A DNA stretch of 64,000 bases from Roseiarcus sp963696665 (GTDB lineage Bacteria; Pseudomonadota; Alphaproteobacteria; Rhizobiales; Beijerinckiaceae): contig CAVOLE010000027.1 of the NCBI GenBank assembly GCA_963696665.1, positions 1 to 64,000 of the forward strand. The letters run 5' to 3'. The translations under genes and the position numbers were made by a program. Position 1 is the stretch's first letter. Every line of letters starts with the position of its first letter. The notes below the pieces were generated by a model that did no database searches, was not told the DNA's origin, and saw nothing but the letters and a program-made list of their open reading frames with translations. Positions 8,459 through 16,425 of the stretch are shown here, piece by piece.

Positions 8459-9507
8459 TTAGCGCACCGCCTGCGGCTCGGGAAAGGTCCATGCGCCATT
8501 CAGGATCTCGGGCTTCGGCCGATAGAGGCGCACGAGATAGTTCCATCCGGCCGGCACGGGCAGGCAATTGGCGATCGCGCCGTCGCAGCCGCCAAACTGG
8601 ATCGCGAACGACCCGTCGCCGGCCGGCTTCGCGGTCAGGTTGTTGAGCGAATAGGCGTTCTCAGAATTGGGGACGAAATGGCCCTTGTCGTCGTAGACGC
8701 TGATCGACCAGAAGCCGTCGACCGGCACGTCCTTGACGTTCAGCTTGTAGATCGTCTTGCCGTCGTTATGGGCTGGCGTGACGTTGAGATAGAGGGCCTC
8801 GCCCTCGGGATTGCCGCCCCAGGCGACCGCCGATCCGATCAGGCGCCGCACGGGGTCGACCTTGCCCCTCTCACCGAACATGCCCTTGGTGTCGGGCAGG
8901 GTCGCGCCGAGGCTGATGAGGGCGTCCCGCACCTTAACTTGCGTCGAAGCGTCCCAATTGGGGATCGTGAAGGTCCCGGGCCCGCCGGGCTGGGTGACTT
9001 CAATCGCATCCTGCAGCGCGTGGACCGCCTCGATGTCCTTCGGATCGTTCGGATCGACCAGGATGCGGACGCCAACAAGGACATAGCGCGTTCCGATTTG
9101 CTCCCGGGTGAGCGTCCTGACCGCGGCGCCATAGTGGACCTCGGGCGTGTACTCGTCTTCGTCGATCACTTGCATCGACAGGAAGCGCTTGCCCGGATCG
9201 GGGAGGGTGATCGTCACCGGACCCGCATCGAGATCGAACACCGCCGCCGAATAAAGCGTGTCGCGGTTCATCCGGATGATTGTTTGCCTGGCGACATCCG
9301 TCGGTTCGCGGCGATGCATGAATTTGCCAAAGCCGCCGTCCTTGACCACGCCGCTGAAATAGAGATCGAACTCGGCGCGGACGAAATTGTCGGGGGTGAC
9401 GGCGATCGCCGATCGTCCGGCGCCCGATCGTCCGGCGCGGCTTGGGCGCCGGCGGCGCATAAGGCGAGCATCATGAAAGGCGCGGCGGTCAGACAGGATG
9501 GTTTCAT
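8459..9507 (-). CDS. Secreted DUF1254/DUF1214 protein, frameshifted at its N-terminus
   Basis: The mature part is a DUF1254 domain (VTPDNFVRAEFDLYFSG, then RMNRDTLYSAAVFDL) followed by a DUF1214 domain (FWSISVYDDKGHFVPN, then AYSLNN and WNYLVRLYRP). Function is unknown; the family is usually periplasmic. A normal signal peptide starting MKPSCLTAAPFMMLALCAAG at 9507 is in a different frame. The switch is near 9409-9410, where one base is missing from a CC pair; restoring it gives DDRAIAVTPDNF. The total would be about 349 residues. A 15-base tandem duplication (9410-9438) encodes APDDR twice just before the junction. Confidence 0.75.
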
Positions 9508-9703
9508 TCCGGCCCATGAAGGTGCGAGGGAAGGACCAAAGGTCTCGGCAGTTTGGGCGCTAACAGCGGAATCTGGCCATTTCTGGGAGCGGTCCGCGAG
9601 CAGCGCTCGGCTCGACTGTGCGTCGGGCAAAGTTTCTCGCTTCGCGAATGGCGATCGGCCGATTTGGGCGCGACAAAAAATTTTAAAAAAAGAGATTCGC
9701 GGC

Positions 9704-9728
9704 GGAACAATCCTGGGCGGCGCGGGTT
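9704..9728 (+). promoter_or_regulatory. EcfG-type general-stress promoter
   Basis: The sequence reads GGAAC (9704-9708), a 16-base spacer, then GGTT (9725-9728), matching the established alphaproteobacterial EcfG consensus GGAAC-N16/17-cGTT. An A-rich stretch directly upstream (9674-9692) resembles an UP element. The expected start is about 9735-9738. No gene follows on this strand; the transcript would run into the terminator at 9778-9814. Confidence 0.65.
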
Positions 9729-9735
9729 TATTGGG

Positions 9736-9814
9736 CTCGGCGCGCTAAATTTGCCCCCCAGCCCAGCGCGCCGCTTTGCCCCGCGTCGGCCCTCCCTACG
9801 CGGGGCATTTTTTT
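9736..9814 (+). ncRNA. Candidate EcfG-dependent small RNA with C-rich anti-SD loops
   Basis: A short transcript unit of about 80 bases lies between the EcfG-type promoter and a strong terminator and contains no credible open frame. It can fold as hairpin 1 (cggcgcgc 9738-9745 with gcgcgccg 9766-9773), whose loop holds ttgccccccagcc. The terminator hairpin follows, with loop cggccctccct. Pyrimidine-rich loops of the CCUCC type that can pair with Shine-Dalgarno sequences are known from regulatory sRNAs of alphaproteobacteria. The promoter and fold are seen in the sequence; the regulatory role is inference. Confidence 0.5.
9778..9814 (+). terminator. Rho-independent terminator of the candidate sRNA
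   Basis: A perfect 9-base stem pairs gccccgcgt (9778-9786) with acgcggggc (9798-9806) around an 11-base loop, followed by A and seven T (9808-9814). Confidence 0.85.
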
Positions 9815-9971
9815 GCTTAAGCGCTGGCCGCTAGGCGCGCCAACCAAGGGAGCGCGTTGAAAGCGAGGAGGCGCCCCCCAATGCCCGCTGGAAAGCCGAC
9901 AAACGCCACGGCTGGCGCGTCCGGGCACGCAATCGCGAGCGCAACCTTGCCTACGGCGGGTTCGCCTTTCC

Positions 9972-10169
9972 CTACTTCAGTTTAGCCGCGGCTCGTCTCA
10001 CGGCGGCTTCGCTGACTTTGCCCGTCTTCGTCCTCATTTCGCCGAGAGTCGTGTCGGGAGAGAATTGTTGAATGGGCTTCGACAGATTTTTGTTCAGGGT
10101 GTCGCTGCGCTTTTGTTAAATCTCGCCATCCTTGTCGCGATGGCGGTGGTCCAATCCGGGCTTTTTCAT
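9972..10169 (-). CDS. Small conserved basic protein, 65 codons, with an in-frame TAA in this sequence
   Basis: From ATG 10169 the frame reads MKKPGLDHRHRDKDGEI, then TAA at 10116-10118, then in the same frame QKRSDTLNKNLSKPIQQF, FSPDTTLGEMRTKTGKVS and a basic end (AAVRRAAAKLK) to TAG. The opening strongly resembles a family of short alphaproteobacterial proteins with the start KPGLDNRHRDKDGEI. The stop can be explained by two compensating run-length errors: TTTT at 10111-10114 should be five T and AAA at 10118-10120 should be two A, which restores EINKKRSDTL. I therefore think the gene is probably intact. Function unknown. Confidence 0.5.
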
Positions 10170-10740
10170 ATTTCAACTCATACTTTTCGAATCACTGCAA
10201 AGTTAAATCTGTCTTTTCTTGTCACGGTTGGCAATCGTGAATCGGCGGTGGAGACTGCCGCGCCGCGGGACGACACGCGCCAAGGGCTCTTATAAAGTCA
10301 GCCTTTGGACGGGTGAGCAGAGAAATCTGTAGCGGCTCTAGCGTCGTGCCGCCGGGTCAGAAGTCCTGGATCCCGGTCCGGGGCGGCCATGACGATCGAA
10401 CGTCCGAGGAGCGCCGCAAAGGAAGCCAACGGCAGCGAGCGCGATAAATGGTCCGGCGAATGTTTGCAAAAACAGAAAATGCGGGCTATGATCTTCTCAT
10501 GAGCAGGATCCAAGTCACGCGTCGCAGGCCCAGTGGTCGGCGATGAGAAAAAGAGGTGGTTGAGCCATTCTGCACACAACTGGAGAGGCGAGCGGAAACC
10601 TAGGAAATATTTTTATTTTTTCCTCTGTAACCCTTTGAAAAGTCCCGATTCGCCAAAATAGATCAAAGGAAATAAAAGCAATTTTCCTTTCATTTCCTTG
10701 ATTTTGTTTGGATGGGATTCGCCCATGGGTTGTATTGCAG
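10170..10740. other. Gene-free AT-rich stretch with one copy of a dispersed 26-base motif
   Basis: No convincing gene was found here. The right part (from about 10600) is strongly AT-rich. At 10627-10652 it contains GTAACCCTTTGAAAAG followed by TCCCGATTCG, a copy of a motif also found at 39493-39518 (reverse strand) and 60337-60362. A weak sigma70-like pair (TTGCAA and TATGAT, 17 apart, near 10467-10495) precedes only a 15-codon frame, which I do not call a gene. Confidence 0.5.
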
Positions 10741-11571
10741 TCAATCGCCGCGGTCTCTTTCCCAAGTCGGCTGACGCTTCTCCAGGAATGCGCTCATCCC
10801 TTCCACGCAATCCGGTTCGGCCAGATTGTCGATCATCGCCAGCGACGCTGTGGAATAGGCTTCATCGAGCGGCTGCTCGATCTGGGCATAGAAGGCGCGC
10901 TTGCCGATCGCCAGCGTCGGTCCCGATTGCTGCGCGATTGTCTCGGCCAGCGCCTGCGCCTCTTCGAGGGCGTGGCCCTCGGGAACCACGCTGTTGATGA
11001 GGCCGAAATGCTCCGCATCCCGAGCGCTATAGAGCCGGCCAGTCATCGCCATCTCCATCGCCCGCTTGCGCGAGACGGCGCGGCCGACCGCGACCAGCGG
11101 CGTCGAGCAGAAGAGGCCGAAATTCACCCCCGAGAGGCCAAAGCGGGCTTTCTCGCCCGCGATCGCGAGATCGCAGGCGGCGACGAGCTGGCAGCCGGCC
11201 GCCGTGGCGACCCCCTCGACCGCCGCGATGACCGGCTTCGGCAGCGCGACGATGGCTTGCATGAGCGCCGAGCAGCGCGCGAACAATTCCACGTAATAGC
11301 TGCGGCCCCTGTCGCAGTCGTTCCGGTGCGCCTGCATTTCCTTCAGATCATGGCCGGCGCTGAGCGCCGATCCGACGCCCGCGAGCACAATGACCCGCGC
11401 CCGATCATCGCTCGCGATCGCCTCGAACTCGGCGATCAGCGCCTCGATCATCTCGAGGCTCAGCGCGTTGAGATTGCGCGGCGTGTTCAAGGTGAGGGTG
11501 ACGACGCCGTCATCGTTCCCGAGCGTAAACAGCTCGGGCGGGGCGGCGGCGACGGAGGAGGGGGCGGTCAT
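10741..11571 (-). CDS. Enoyl-CoA hydratase/isomerase family protein
   Basis: A 276-residue crotonase-fold protein acting on acyl-CoA thioesters in the cytoplasm. Visible family features are TPRNLNALSLEMI, the oxyanion-hole segment SAGHDLKEM, KPVIAAVEGVATAAGCQL (second oxyanion-hole region) and the C-terminal helix region. The early part reads ELFTLGNDDGVVTLTLN. The ATG at 11571 (MTAPSSVAAAPPEL) is preferred; the open frame continues upstream, but that part is rich in Arg and Pro and lies opposite the aspS leader. It diverges from aspS. The exact reaction (hydratase, isomerase or other) cannot be fixed from sequence alone. Confidence 0.85.
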   Translation of the reverse strand: MTAPSSVAAAPPELFTLGNDDGVVTLTLNTPRNLNALSLEMIEALIAEFEAIASDDRARVIVLAGVGSALSAGHDLKEMQAHRNDCDRGRSYYVELFARCSALMQAIVALPKPVIAAVEGVATAAGCQLVAACDLAIAGEKARFGLSGVNFGLFCSTPLVAVGRAVSRKRAMEMAMTGRLYSARDAEHFGLINSVVPEGHALEEAQALAETIAQQSGPTLAIGKRAFYAQIEQPLDEAYSTASLAMIDNLAEPDCVEGMSAFLEKRQPTWERDRGD

Positions 11572-11778
11572 CTGTTCTCGTCTCGGCGAAAGCTGAACGG
11601 CAATGCGGCCTTCAAGTCTACTGGCCAGGACGCCGACAGTAAATGGGAAGAGGGTTCTCGCGGCGATCGGGCGCGGCGGCGCGGGTCGCGATTGCGATCG
11701 ACTTCGCGCTTTCCCCTGTCTCCGTTTTCGTTTAGGCACCGCGGTTCAACGGCGTTTGACGCGAAAAAAGACCTTATC

Positions 11779-13599
11779 ATGCATCGCTACCGCACCCACA
11801 CCTGCGGCGCCCTGACCCTCGCCGAGGACGGCGCCGACGTTCGGCTTTCCGGCTGGTGCCATCGCATCCGCGACCACGGAGGATTGCTGTTCATTGATCT
11901 GCGCGACCACTACGGGATCACTCAATGCGTGGTCGATCCCGATTCGCCCGCCTTTGGCGAAGCGGAAAAACTGCGTTCGGAATTCGTGATCCGCGTTGAC
12001 GGCAAGGTGCGCAAGCGCCCGGCAGGCACAGAAAATCCCGAAATGCCGACCGGCCTTATCGAGATTTACCTGCGCGAGATCGAAGTCCTTGGGCCTGCCG
12101 GCGATCTGCCGCTGCCGGTGTTCGGCGACCAGCCCTATCCGGAGGACACGCGGCTCAGGTACCGGTTCCTTGATCTGCGGCGCGAGAAGCTTCACCAGAA
12201 CATCATGCTGCGCGGTCAAGTCATTGACTCGCTTCGCAGACGGATGAAAGAGCAGGGGTTCTTCGAGTTCCAGACCCCGATCCTCACCGCGTCGAGCCCC
12301 GAAGGCGCGCGCGACTTCCTTGTGCCGTCGCGCATCCATCCCGGCAAGTTTTATGCGCTGCCTCAGGCGCCCCAACAGTACAAGCAGCTCCTGATGATGG
12401 CGGGGTTCGATCGCTATTTTCAGATTGCGCCCTGCTTTCGCGATGAGGACCCGCGCGCGGACCGCCTGCCGGGGGAGTTCTACCAGCTCGACGTTGAAAT
12501 GAGCTTCGTCGAGCAAGGCGATGTTTTTGCTGCGATGGAGCCGGTCATACGGGGCGTGTTCGAGGAGTTCGCCCGCGGCAAGCCCATCACGCCGTCGCCC
12601 TGGCCGCGCATTCCCTACGCCGAAGCGATGCGCAAATACGGCTCCGACAAGCCTGACCTGCGCAATCCGATCGTCATGCAGGATGTGTCAGAGCACTTCC
12701 GCGGCTCGGGCTTCAAGGTTTTCGCGCGACTGCTCGAGGTCGAGAAAAACGAAGTGTGGGCCATTCCCGCGCCCGGCGGGGGCCAGCGAACGTTCGCCGA
12801 TCGGATGAACGCTTGGGCGCAAGGCGAGGGCCAGCCTGGGCTCGGCTATATTCTGTTTTTCGATCGATCGCAGGACGAGACCTCGCTCGCCGCCGATCCG
12901 AAGGCGGCCGGAGTGGGCGGACGAGGGCCGCTCGCCAACAACATTGGCCCGGAGCGCGTGGAGGCGATCCGCCTTGCGCTTGGCCTCAAGGCGGGCGACG
13001 CCGCATTCTTCGTCGCGGGCGATCCGGACAAATTCGCCAAATTCGCCGGCCTCGCGCGCACGAAAGTCGCCCAGGAGCTCAAGCTGGTCGATGAGGATCG
13101 GTTCGATTTCGCCTGGGTTGTCGACTTCCCCATGTACGAATGGGATGAGGAGGAGAAAAAGCTCGAGTTCTCGCACAACCCCTTCTCCATGCCGCAGGGC
13201 GGGCTCGAAGCGCTTCTCGGCAAGGACCCTCTCGCGATCAAGGCGTTCCAGTACGACATCGCCTGCAACGGTTACGAACTCGCCTCTGGCGGCATCCGCA
13301 ACCATCGCCCCGAGGCCATGCTGAAAGCCTTCGAGATCGCAGGCTACGGCGAGGAGACCGTGGTCGAGCGGTTCGGCGGCATGTATCGCGCGTTCCAATA
13401 TGGCGCCCCGCCTCATGGGGGCATGGCGGCGGGCGTGGACCGCATCGTGATGCTGCTCGCGGGCGAGCAGAACCTGCGCGAGGTGGCGCTCTTCCCGATG
13501 AACCAGCGAGCCGAAGACCTGCTGATGGGCGCGCCTTCGCCGGCGACCCCTAAGCAATTGCGCGAGCTTCACATCCGCGTCGTCGCGCCGGAGAAGTGA
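11779..13599 (+). CDS. aspS: Aspartyl-tRNA synthetase
   Basis: A 606-residue class II synthetase that charges tRNA-Asp (and perhaps tRNA-Asn) in the cytoplasm. It shows the N-terminal OB fold (LSGWCHRIRDHGGLLFIDLRD), motif 1, QAPQQYKQLLM, motif 2 CFRDEDPRADR, the bacterial GAD insertion and motif 3 GGMAAGVDRIVML, with length as expected for bacterial AspRS. The start is ATG 11779 (MHRYRTHTCG); longer in-frame extensions upstream lie opposite the hydratase gene and are not credible. Whether it is the non-discriminating form would depend on the presence of AsnRS or GatCAB elsewhere. Confidence 0.96.
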   Translation: MHRYRTHTCGALTLAEDGADVRLSGWCHRIRDHGGLLFIDLRDHYGITQCVVDPDSPAFGEAEKLRSEFVIRVDGKVRKRPAGTENPEMPTGLIEIYLREIEVLGPAGDLPLPVFGDQPYPEDTRLRYRFLDLRREKLHQNIMLRGQVIDSLRRRMKEQGFFEFQTPILTASSPEGARDFLVPSRIHPGKFYALPQAPQQYKQLLMMAGFDRYFQIAPCFRDEDPRADRLPGEFYQLDVEMSFVEQGDVFAAMEPVIRGVFEEFARGKPITPSPWPRIPYAEAMRKYGSDKPDLRNPIVMQDVSEHFRGSGFKVFARLLEVEKNEVWAIPAPGGGQRTFADRMNAWAQGEGQPGLGYILFFDRSQDETSLAADPKAAGVGGRGPLANNIGPERVEAIRLALGLKAGDAAFFVAGDPDKFAKFAGLARTKVAQELKLVDEDRFDFAWVVDFPMYEWDEEEKKLEFSHNPFSMPQGGLEALLGKDPLAIKAFQYDIACNGYELASGGIRNHRPEAMLKAFEIAGYGEETVVERFGGMYRAFQYGAPPHGGMAAGVDRIVMLLAGEQNLREVALFPMNQRAEDLLMGAPSPATPKQLRELHIRVVAPEK

Positions 13600-13603
13600 T
13601 CCG

Positions 13604-14491
13604 ATGTTTGAGGGCTTCGAACGCCACGTGGTTCAAGTCGACGAGGAGACTTCAATCGCTTGCGCGACGGCGGGAAGCGGACCGCCGGTGCTGCTGTTGC
13701 ACGGCTTCCCGCAGACCCGCGCGATGTGGGCGCGCATCGCGCCGCGCCTTGCGGAGGCCGGGTACTCGGTGGTTTGCGCGGACCTGCGCGGCTATGGCGA
13801 ATCCTCGAAGCCGAAGCGCCTGCCGGACAATTCCAACTATAGCTTCCGCGCCTTCGCTGAGGATCAGGTCCGCCTCATGCGGGCGCTAACCTATGAACGG
13901 TTTCACGTGATCGGGCACGATCGGGGCGGGCGAACGGCCCATCGGATGGCGCTGGATCATCCTAGCGTCGTCCAGAGCATAGCCGTCCTCGACATCGCGC
14001 CTACTTATGCGATGTTCATGGAGACGAACCGGCAAGTCGCCGGCGCCTATTGGCACTGGTATTTCCTGTCCCAGCCCGAGCCGTTTCCGGAACGCATGAT
14101 CGGCCTTGATCCGGACTTCTTCTATGAGACCTGCCTCGTCGGCTGGGGCGCGGCGAAGCTCGCCGATTTCGACGCTCCGCAGCTCGAAGCCTACCGGGAC
14201 GCCTGGCGCGACCCCGCCATGATCCACGGCTCGTGCTCCGACTATCGCGCGGCGGCGACAATCGACCTCGACCACGACGCGGCCGATCTCGACCGCAAGG
14301 TGGAGACGCCGCTGCTCGTTTTCTACGGCGCGAATGGGCTCATGGCCAAGCTGTTCGACATTCCGGCCGAATGGCGCAAGCGCGCCGCCAACGTGAAGGC
14401 CGCGTCGCTGCCGGGCGGTCATTTCTTTCCGGATCTCATGCCGCGGGAGACCGCCGAGGCGCTCATCCGATTTTTGCGGGAGGCGGGATGA
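13604..14491 (+). CDS. Haloacetate (fluoroacetate) dehalogenase-like alpha/beta hydrolase
   Basis: A 295-residue alpha/beta hydrolase closely matching the fluoroacetate dehalogenase pattern. It has the Asp106 nucleophile in GHDRGGRTAHR with the two carboxylate-binding arginines, acid Asp130, the halide-pocket His151-Trp152 (AYWHWYF) and Tyr214 (GSCSDYRA), and catalytic His273 (GGHFFPD). In characterised enzymes this set hydrolyses C-halogen bonds of haloacetates; related proteins can be epoxide hydrolases. The start lies 4 bases after the aspS stop, so it is probably cotranscribed with aspS, although no metabolic link is evident. Substrate remains inference. Confidence 0.82.
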   Translation: MFEGFERHVVQVDEETSIACATAGSGPPVLLLHGFPQTRAMWARIAPRLAEAGYSVVCADLRGYGESSKPKRLPDNSNYSFRAFAEDQVRLMRALTYERFHVIGHDRGGRTAHRMALDHPSVVQSIAVLDIAPTYAMFMETNRQVAGAYWHWYFLSQPEPFPERMIGLDPDFFYETCLVGWGAAKLADFDAPQLEAYRDAWRDPAMIHGSCSDYRAAATIDLDHDAADLDRKVETPLLVFYGANGLMAKLFDIPAEWRKRAANVKAASLPGGHFFPDLMPRETAEALIRFLREAG

Positions 14492-14573
14492 GCGCCGATC
14501 TCCGTCGATCCTTGCGGCTGCAGCCGCGCCCTTGTTCGCGCTTTGCGCTCATGTTAGCCACGCGAGCGAAAAT

Positions 14574-14650
14574 CGGGGTATAGCGCAGCCTGGTAGCGCG
14601 GAAGTTTTGGGTACTTCAGGTCGCAGGTTCAAATCCTGCTGCCCCGACCA
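14574..14650 (+). tRNA. tRNA-Pro (anticodon TGG)
   Basis: A 77-base cloverleaf with acceptor stem CGGGGTA / TGCCCCG, anticodon stem GAAGT / ACTTC around the loop TTTGGGT (anticodon TGG), T arm with GGTTCAAATCC, and the 3' CCA encoded. Confidence 0.95.
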
Positions 14651-14679
14651 TTACGATTGGGAGAGGATTAGGGGCCGTC

Positions 14680-14982
14680 ATGACCGCGCGCATCTATCAG
14701 CCGGCTCGCAGCGCCATGCAGTCGGTGCAGTCGAAAGACGATTGGCTGCTCGAATACGAGCCCGAAAAGCCGCGCGAGATCGAGCCCTTGATGGGCTGGA
14801 CGAGTTCGGCCGACATGCGCTCGCAGGTGAAGCTCAGGTTCGACACCAAGGAAGAGGCGATCGCCTACGCCGAGCGCAGCGGCATCGCCTACCGCGTCGA
14901 GGAGCCGAAGCCAGTTGCGCCCAAGATCTTGTCTTACTCCGACAATTTCGCGCCGAACCGTATTGTCCCCTGGTCGCACTAA
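14680..14982 (+). CDS. NADH dehydrogenase complex I accessory subunit, NDUFS4 type
   Basis: A 100-residue homologue of the mitochondrial complex I subunit NDUFS4, found in alphaproteobacteria. Diagnostic stretches are ARIYQPARSAMQS, WLLEYEPEKPREIEPLMGWT, SSADMRSQVKLRFDTKEEA, IAYAERSGIAYRV and SYSDNFAPNR. It binds the peripheral arm of NADH:ubiquinone oxidoreductase on the cytoplasmic side. It stands alone between two tRNA genes, away from any nuo operon, as is usual for this gene. Confidence 0.92.
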   Translation: MTARIYQPARSAMQSVQSKDDWLLEYEPEKPREIEPLMGWTSSADMRSQVKLRFDTKEEAIAYAERSGIAYRVEEPKPVAPKILSYSDNFAPNRIVPWSH

Positions 14983-15016
14983 AGCGTTACATGAGGCCGG
15001 GTCGGCTCATGGGTTC

Positions 15017-15093
15017 GGCTCCGTAGCTCAGCTGGATAGAGCAGCCGCCTTCTAAGCGGCAGGTCGCAGGTTCGAGCCCTGCCGGAGTCGCCA
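15017..15093 (+). tRNA. tRNA-Arg (anticodon TCT)
   Basis: A 77-base cloverleaf with acceptor GGCTCCG / CGGAGTC (one G-T pair), anticodon stem GCCGC / GCGGC around the loop CTTCTAA (anticodon TCT), T arm GGTTCGAGCCC and encoded CCA. Sequence to its right looks like a mobile-element remnant, so this tRNA may have been an integration site. Confidence 0.95.
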
Positions 15094-15368
15094 ACGCTTT
15101 CAACGGCTTACGAGTTGTCTTGAAAGTCCATCTTCTCGTAGCATCTTTAGGGTATATGCCAGGGTAACGTGCCTCGGCGGACAACCGGCGGGACGAAGCG
15201 CTCGCTTTCAGCGAATTCGGGATTCGGGAGGGACACACAATCATTGATCGTTTGATTTGCCCGCGTAGCATTGTGGAAAATCGGGGAACAATGAACAGCG
15301 ACGCCCAAATGGGGAAAGGGCCACCCCGTGAAAACGACTCTCTTGATGGCTGGTGCTTTTGTTTGCCT

Positions 15369-16042
15369 CTACCGCAATTCAGGCCGCTGACCCTGGATCG
15401 GCCGACCTGACGCGTATTCATGCCGAATACAAAGCAAACCAAGCTCGGTGGGCCCGAGAGTTTCTCGATAACACTTTCGCCGCAACGTCTCCAACGTCTT
15501 AGGCAACGACAGCTTTATGGTCACGTTCCTGGAGGGCCCGTCCGACTCCCTGGCGTCGTCTTTAACGAGACACCGGCATCTGACTTCCTCATCAGCAAGA
15601 ACAAAGGCGACAGCGCTGACGCCAAACGGCTTACTGACGACGGCGCGGCAAGTGATATGAACCGCCTTCGTCGCCTCGTCATCCGGTAGCCAGAGCTCGA
15701 CGATTTGGCCCCGCGAGTAGATGGGCAAATGGAAGCGCCGAAGGTCGAGGTCTCGCCAGACCTTCCCTATGCGGGTCGCTTCCGTGTTCTCGCGAAGGTA
15801 TCGCCGGAGCCGTTCCTGGCTGATGCGATTGGCGCTGGCCGCGGCCTTCAGGCTGGATCCGTGCTTGAGCATCTTGAGCCCGGACTTTTCGGGCCCGCGC
15901 GGATTCGTGGCGATCCCAGCTGGACGCGTCCGTTCGCCAGCGCGTGCGTGGCCACGGGCCGCGCGCGTGAAACGCCAAGCCGCTCTCCGCGCTCTTTGCG
16001 CCGGCGATATTCCTGTCCGTAGTTTCGTTTCCGCTTGGCCAT
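15369..16042 (-). CDS. Mobile-element-type basic protein, frameshifted
   Basis: The first frame begins MAKRKRNYGQEYRRRKERGE and RLGVSRA; the second continues RGHARAGERT, then HGSSLKAAASANRISQERLR and YSRGQIVELWLP. The switch is at the GCGCGCG run near 15958-15967 (one base missing). The opening, the SRxxARGHxRAGE segment and the SLKAAA...SQERLRRYL helix-turn-helix-like stretch resemble small proteins often carried by plasmids and integrated elements in alphaproteobacteria; function unknown. With the base restored it is about 224 residues, with a C-terminal third I do not recognise. It lies between tRNA-Arg and a truncated host gene. Confidence 0.5.
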
Positions 16043-16072
16043 GACAGCTCTCCGTTTGCGTTTCCCGCCCAG

Positions 16073-16411
16073 ATGGGCGACGAGCGCAATCTAGACGCTG
16101 TCGAGCGGCTCATCTCCGCCGCGGACGCGGCAGGGCTCTCGCTGACGCACATGGCGCTGGCTTTTGTGTCGGCGCGCCCCGGCGTGACATCGGCGATCCT
16201 CGGCCCCCGTACGATGCAGCAACTGGACGATCTGCTCGCCGGCGCCGATGTTGTTCTTAGCGATGAAATCCTGGACCAGATCGACGAGGTTGTTTCGCCT
16301 GGCGCCGATTCCGGACCGATGGGGGCGCTCTACGCGCCGCCAGCCGTGACCCAGGCAAGCCTGCGTCGTCGCCCGATCGCTGAGCGCAGAGCGTCCGAGG
16401 TCGCCACCTGA
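16073..16411 (+). pseudogene. C-terminal fragment of an aldo/keto reductase
   Basis: About 112 residues match the last third of an aldo/keto reductase: LDAVERLISAADAAGLSLTH, MALAFVSARPGVTSAILGPR, TMQQLDDLLAGADVVLSDEI and LDQIDEVVSPG. The NADPH-binding C-terminal part is present, but the catalytic Tyr/Lys/His/Asp region of the N-terminal barrel is absent. Upstream sequence belongs to the opposite-strand mobile-element protein, so the gene was probably cut by that insertion or by deletion. It is not expected to be functional. Confidence 0.75.
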
Positions 16412-16425
16412 GTTTTGGGTTCGCG

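Noticed and set aside
9881..9971. Possible coding relic (NARWKADKRHGWRVRARNRE-like frame)
   Set aside because: The frame has no start and no clear family match; too weak to list as a gene.
10501..10548. 15-codon frame after a weak sigma70-like promoter
   Set aside because: Too short and without any recognisable peptide; promoter match is weak.
10708..11778. Long upstream extension of the aspS frame
   Set aside because: It lies antisense to the enoyl-CoA hydratase gene and has no synthetase-like sequence; AspRS begins at 11779.
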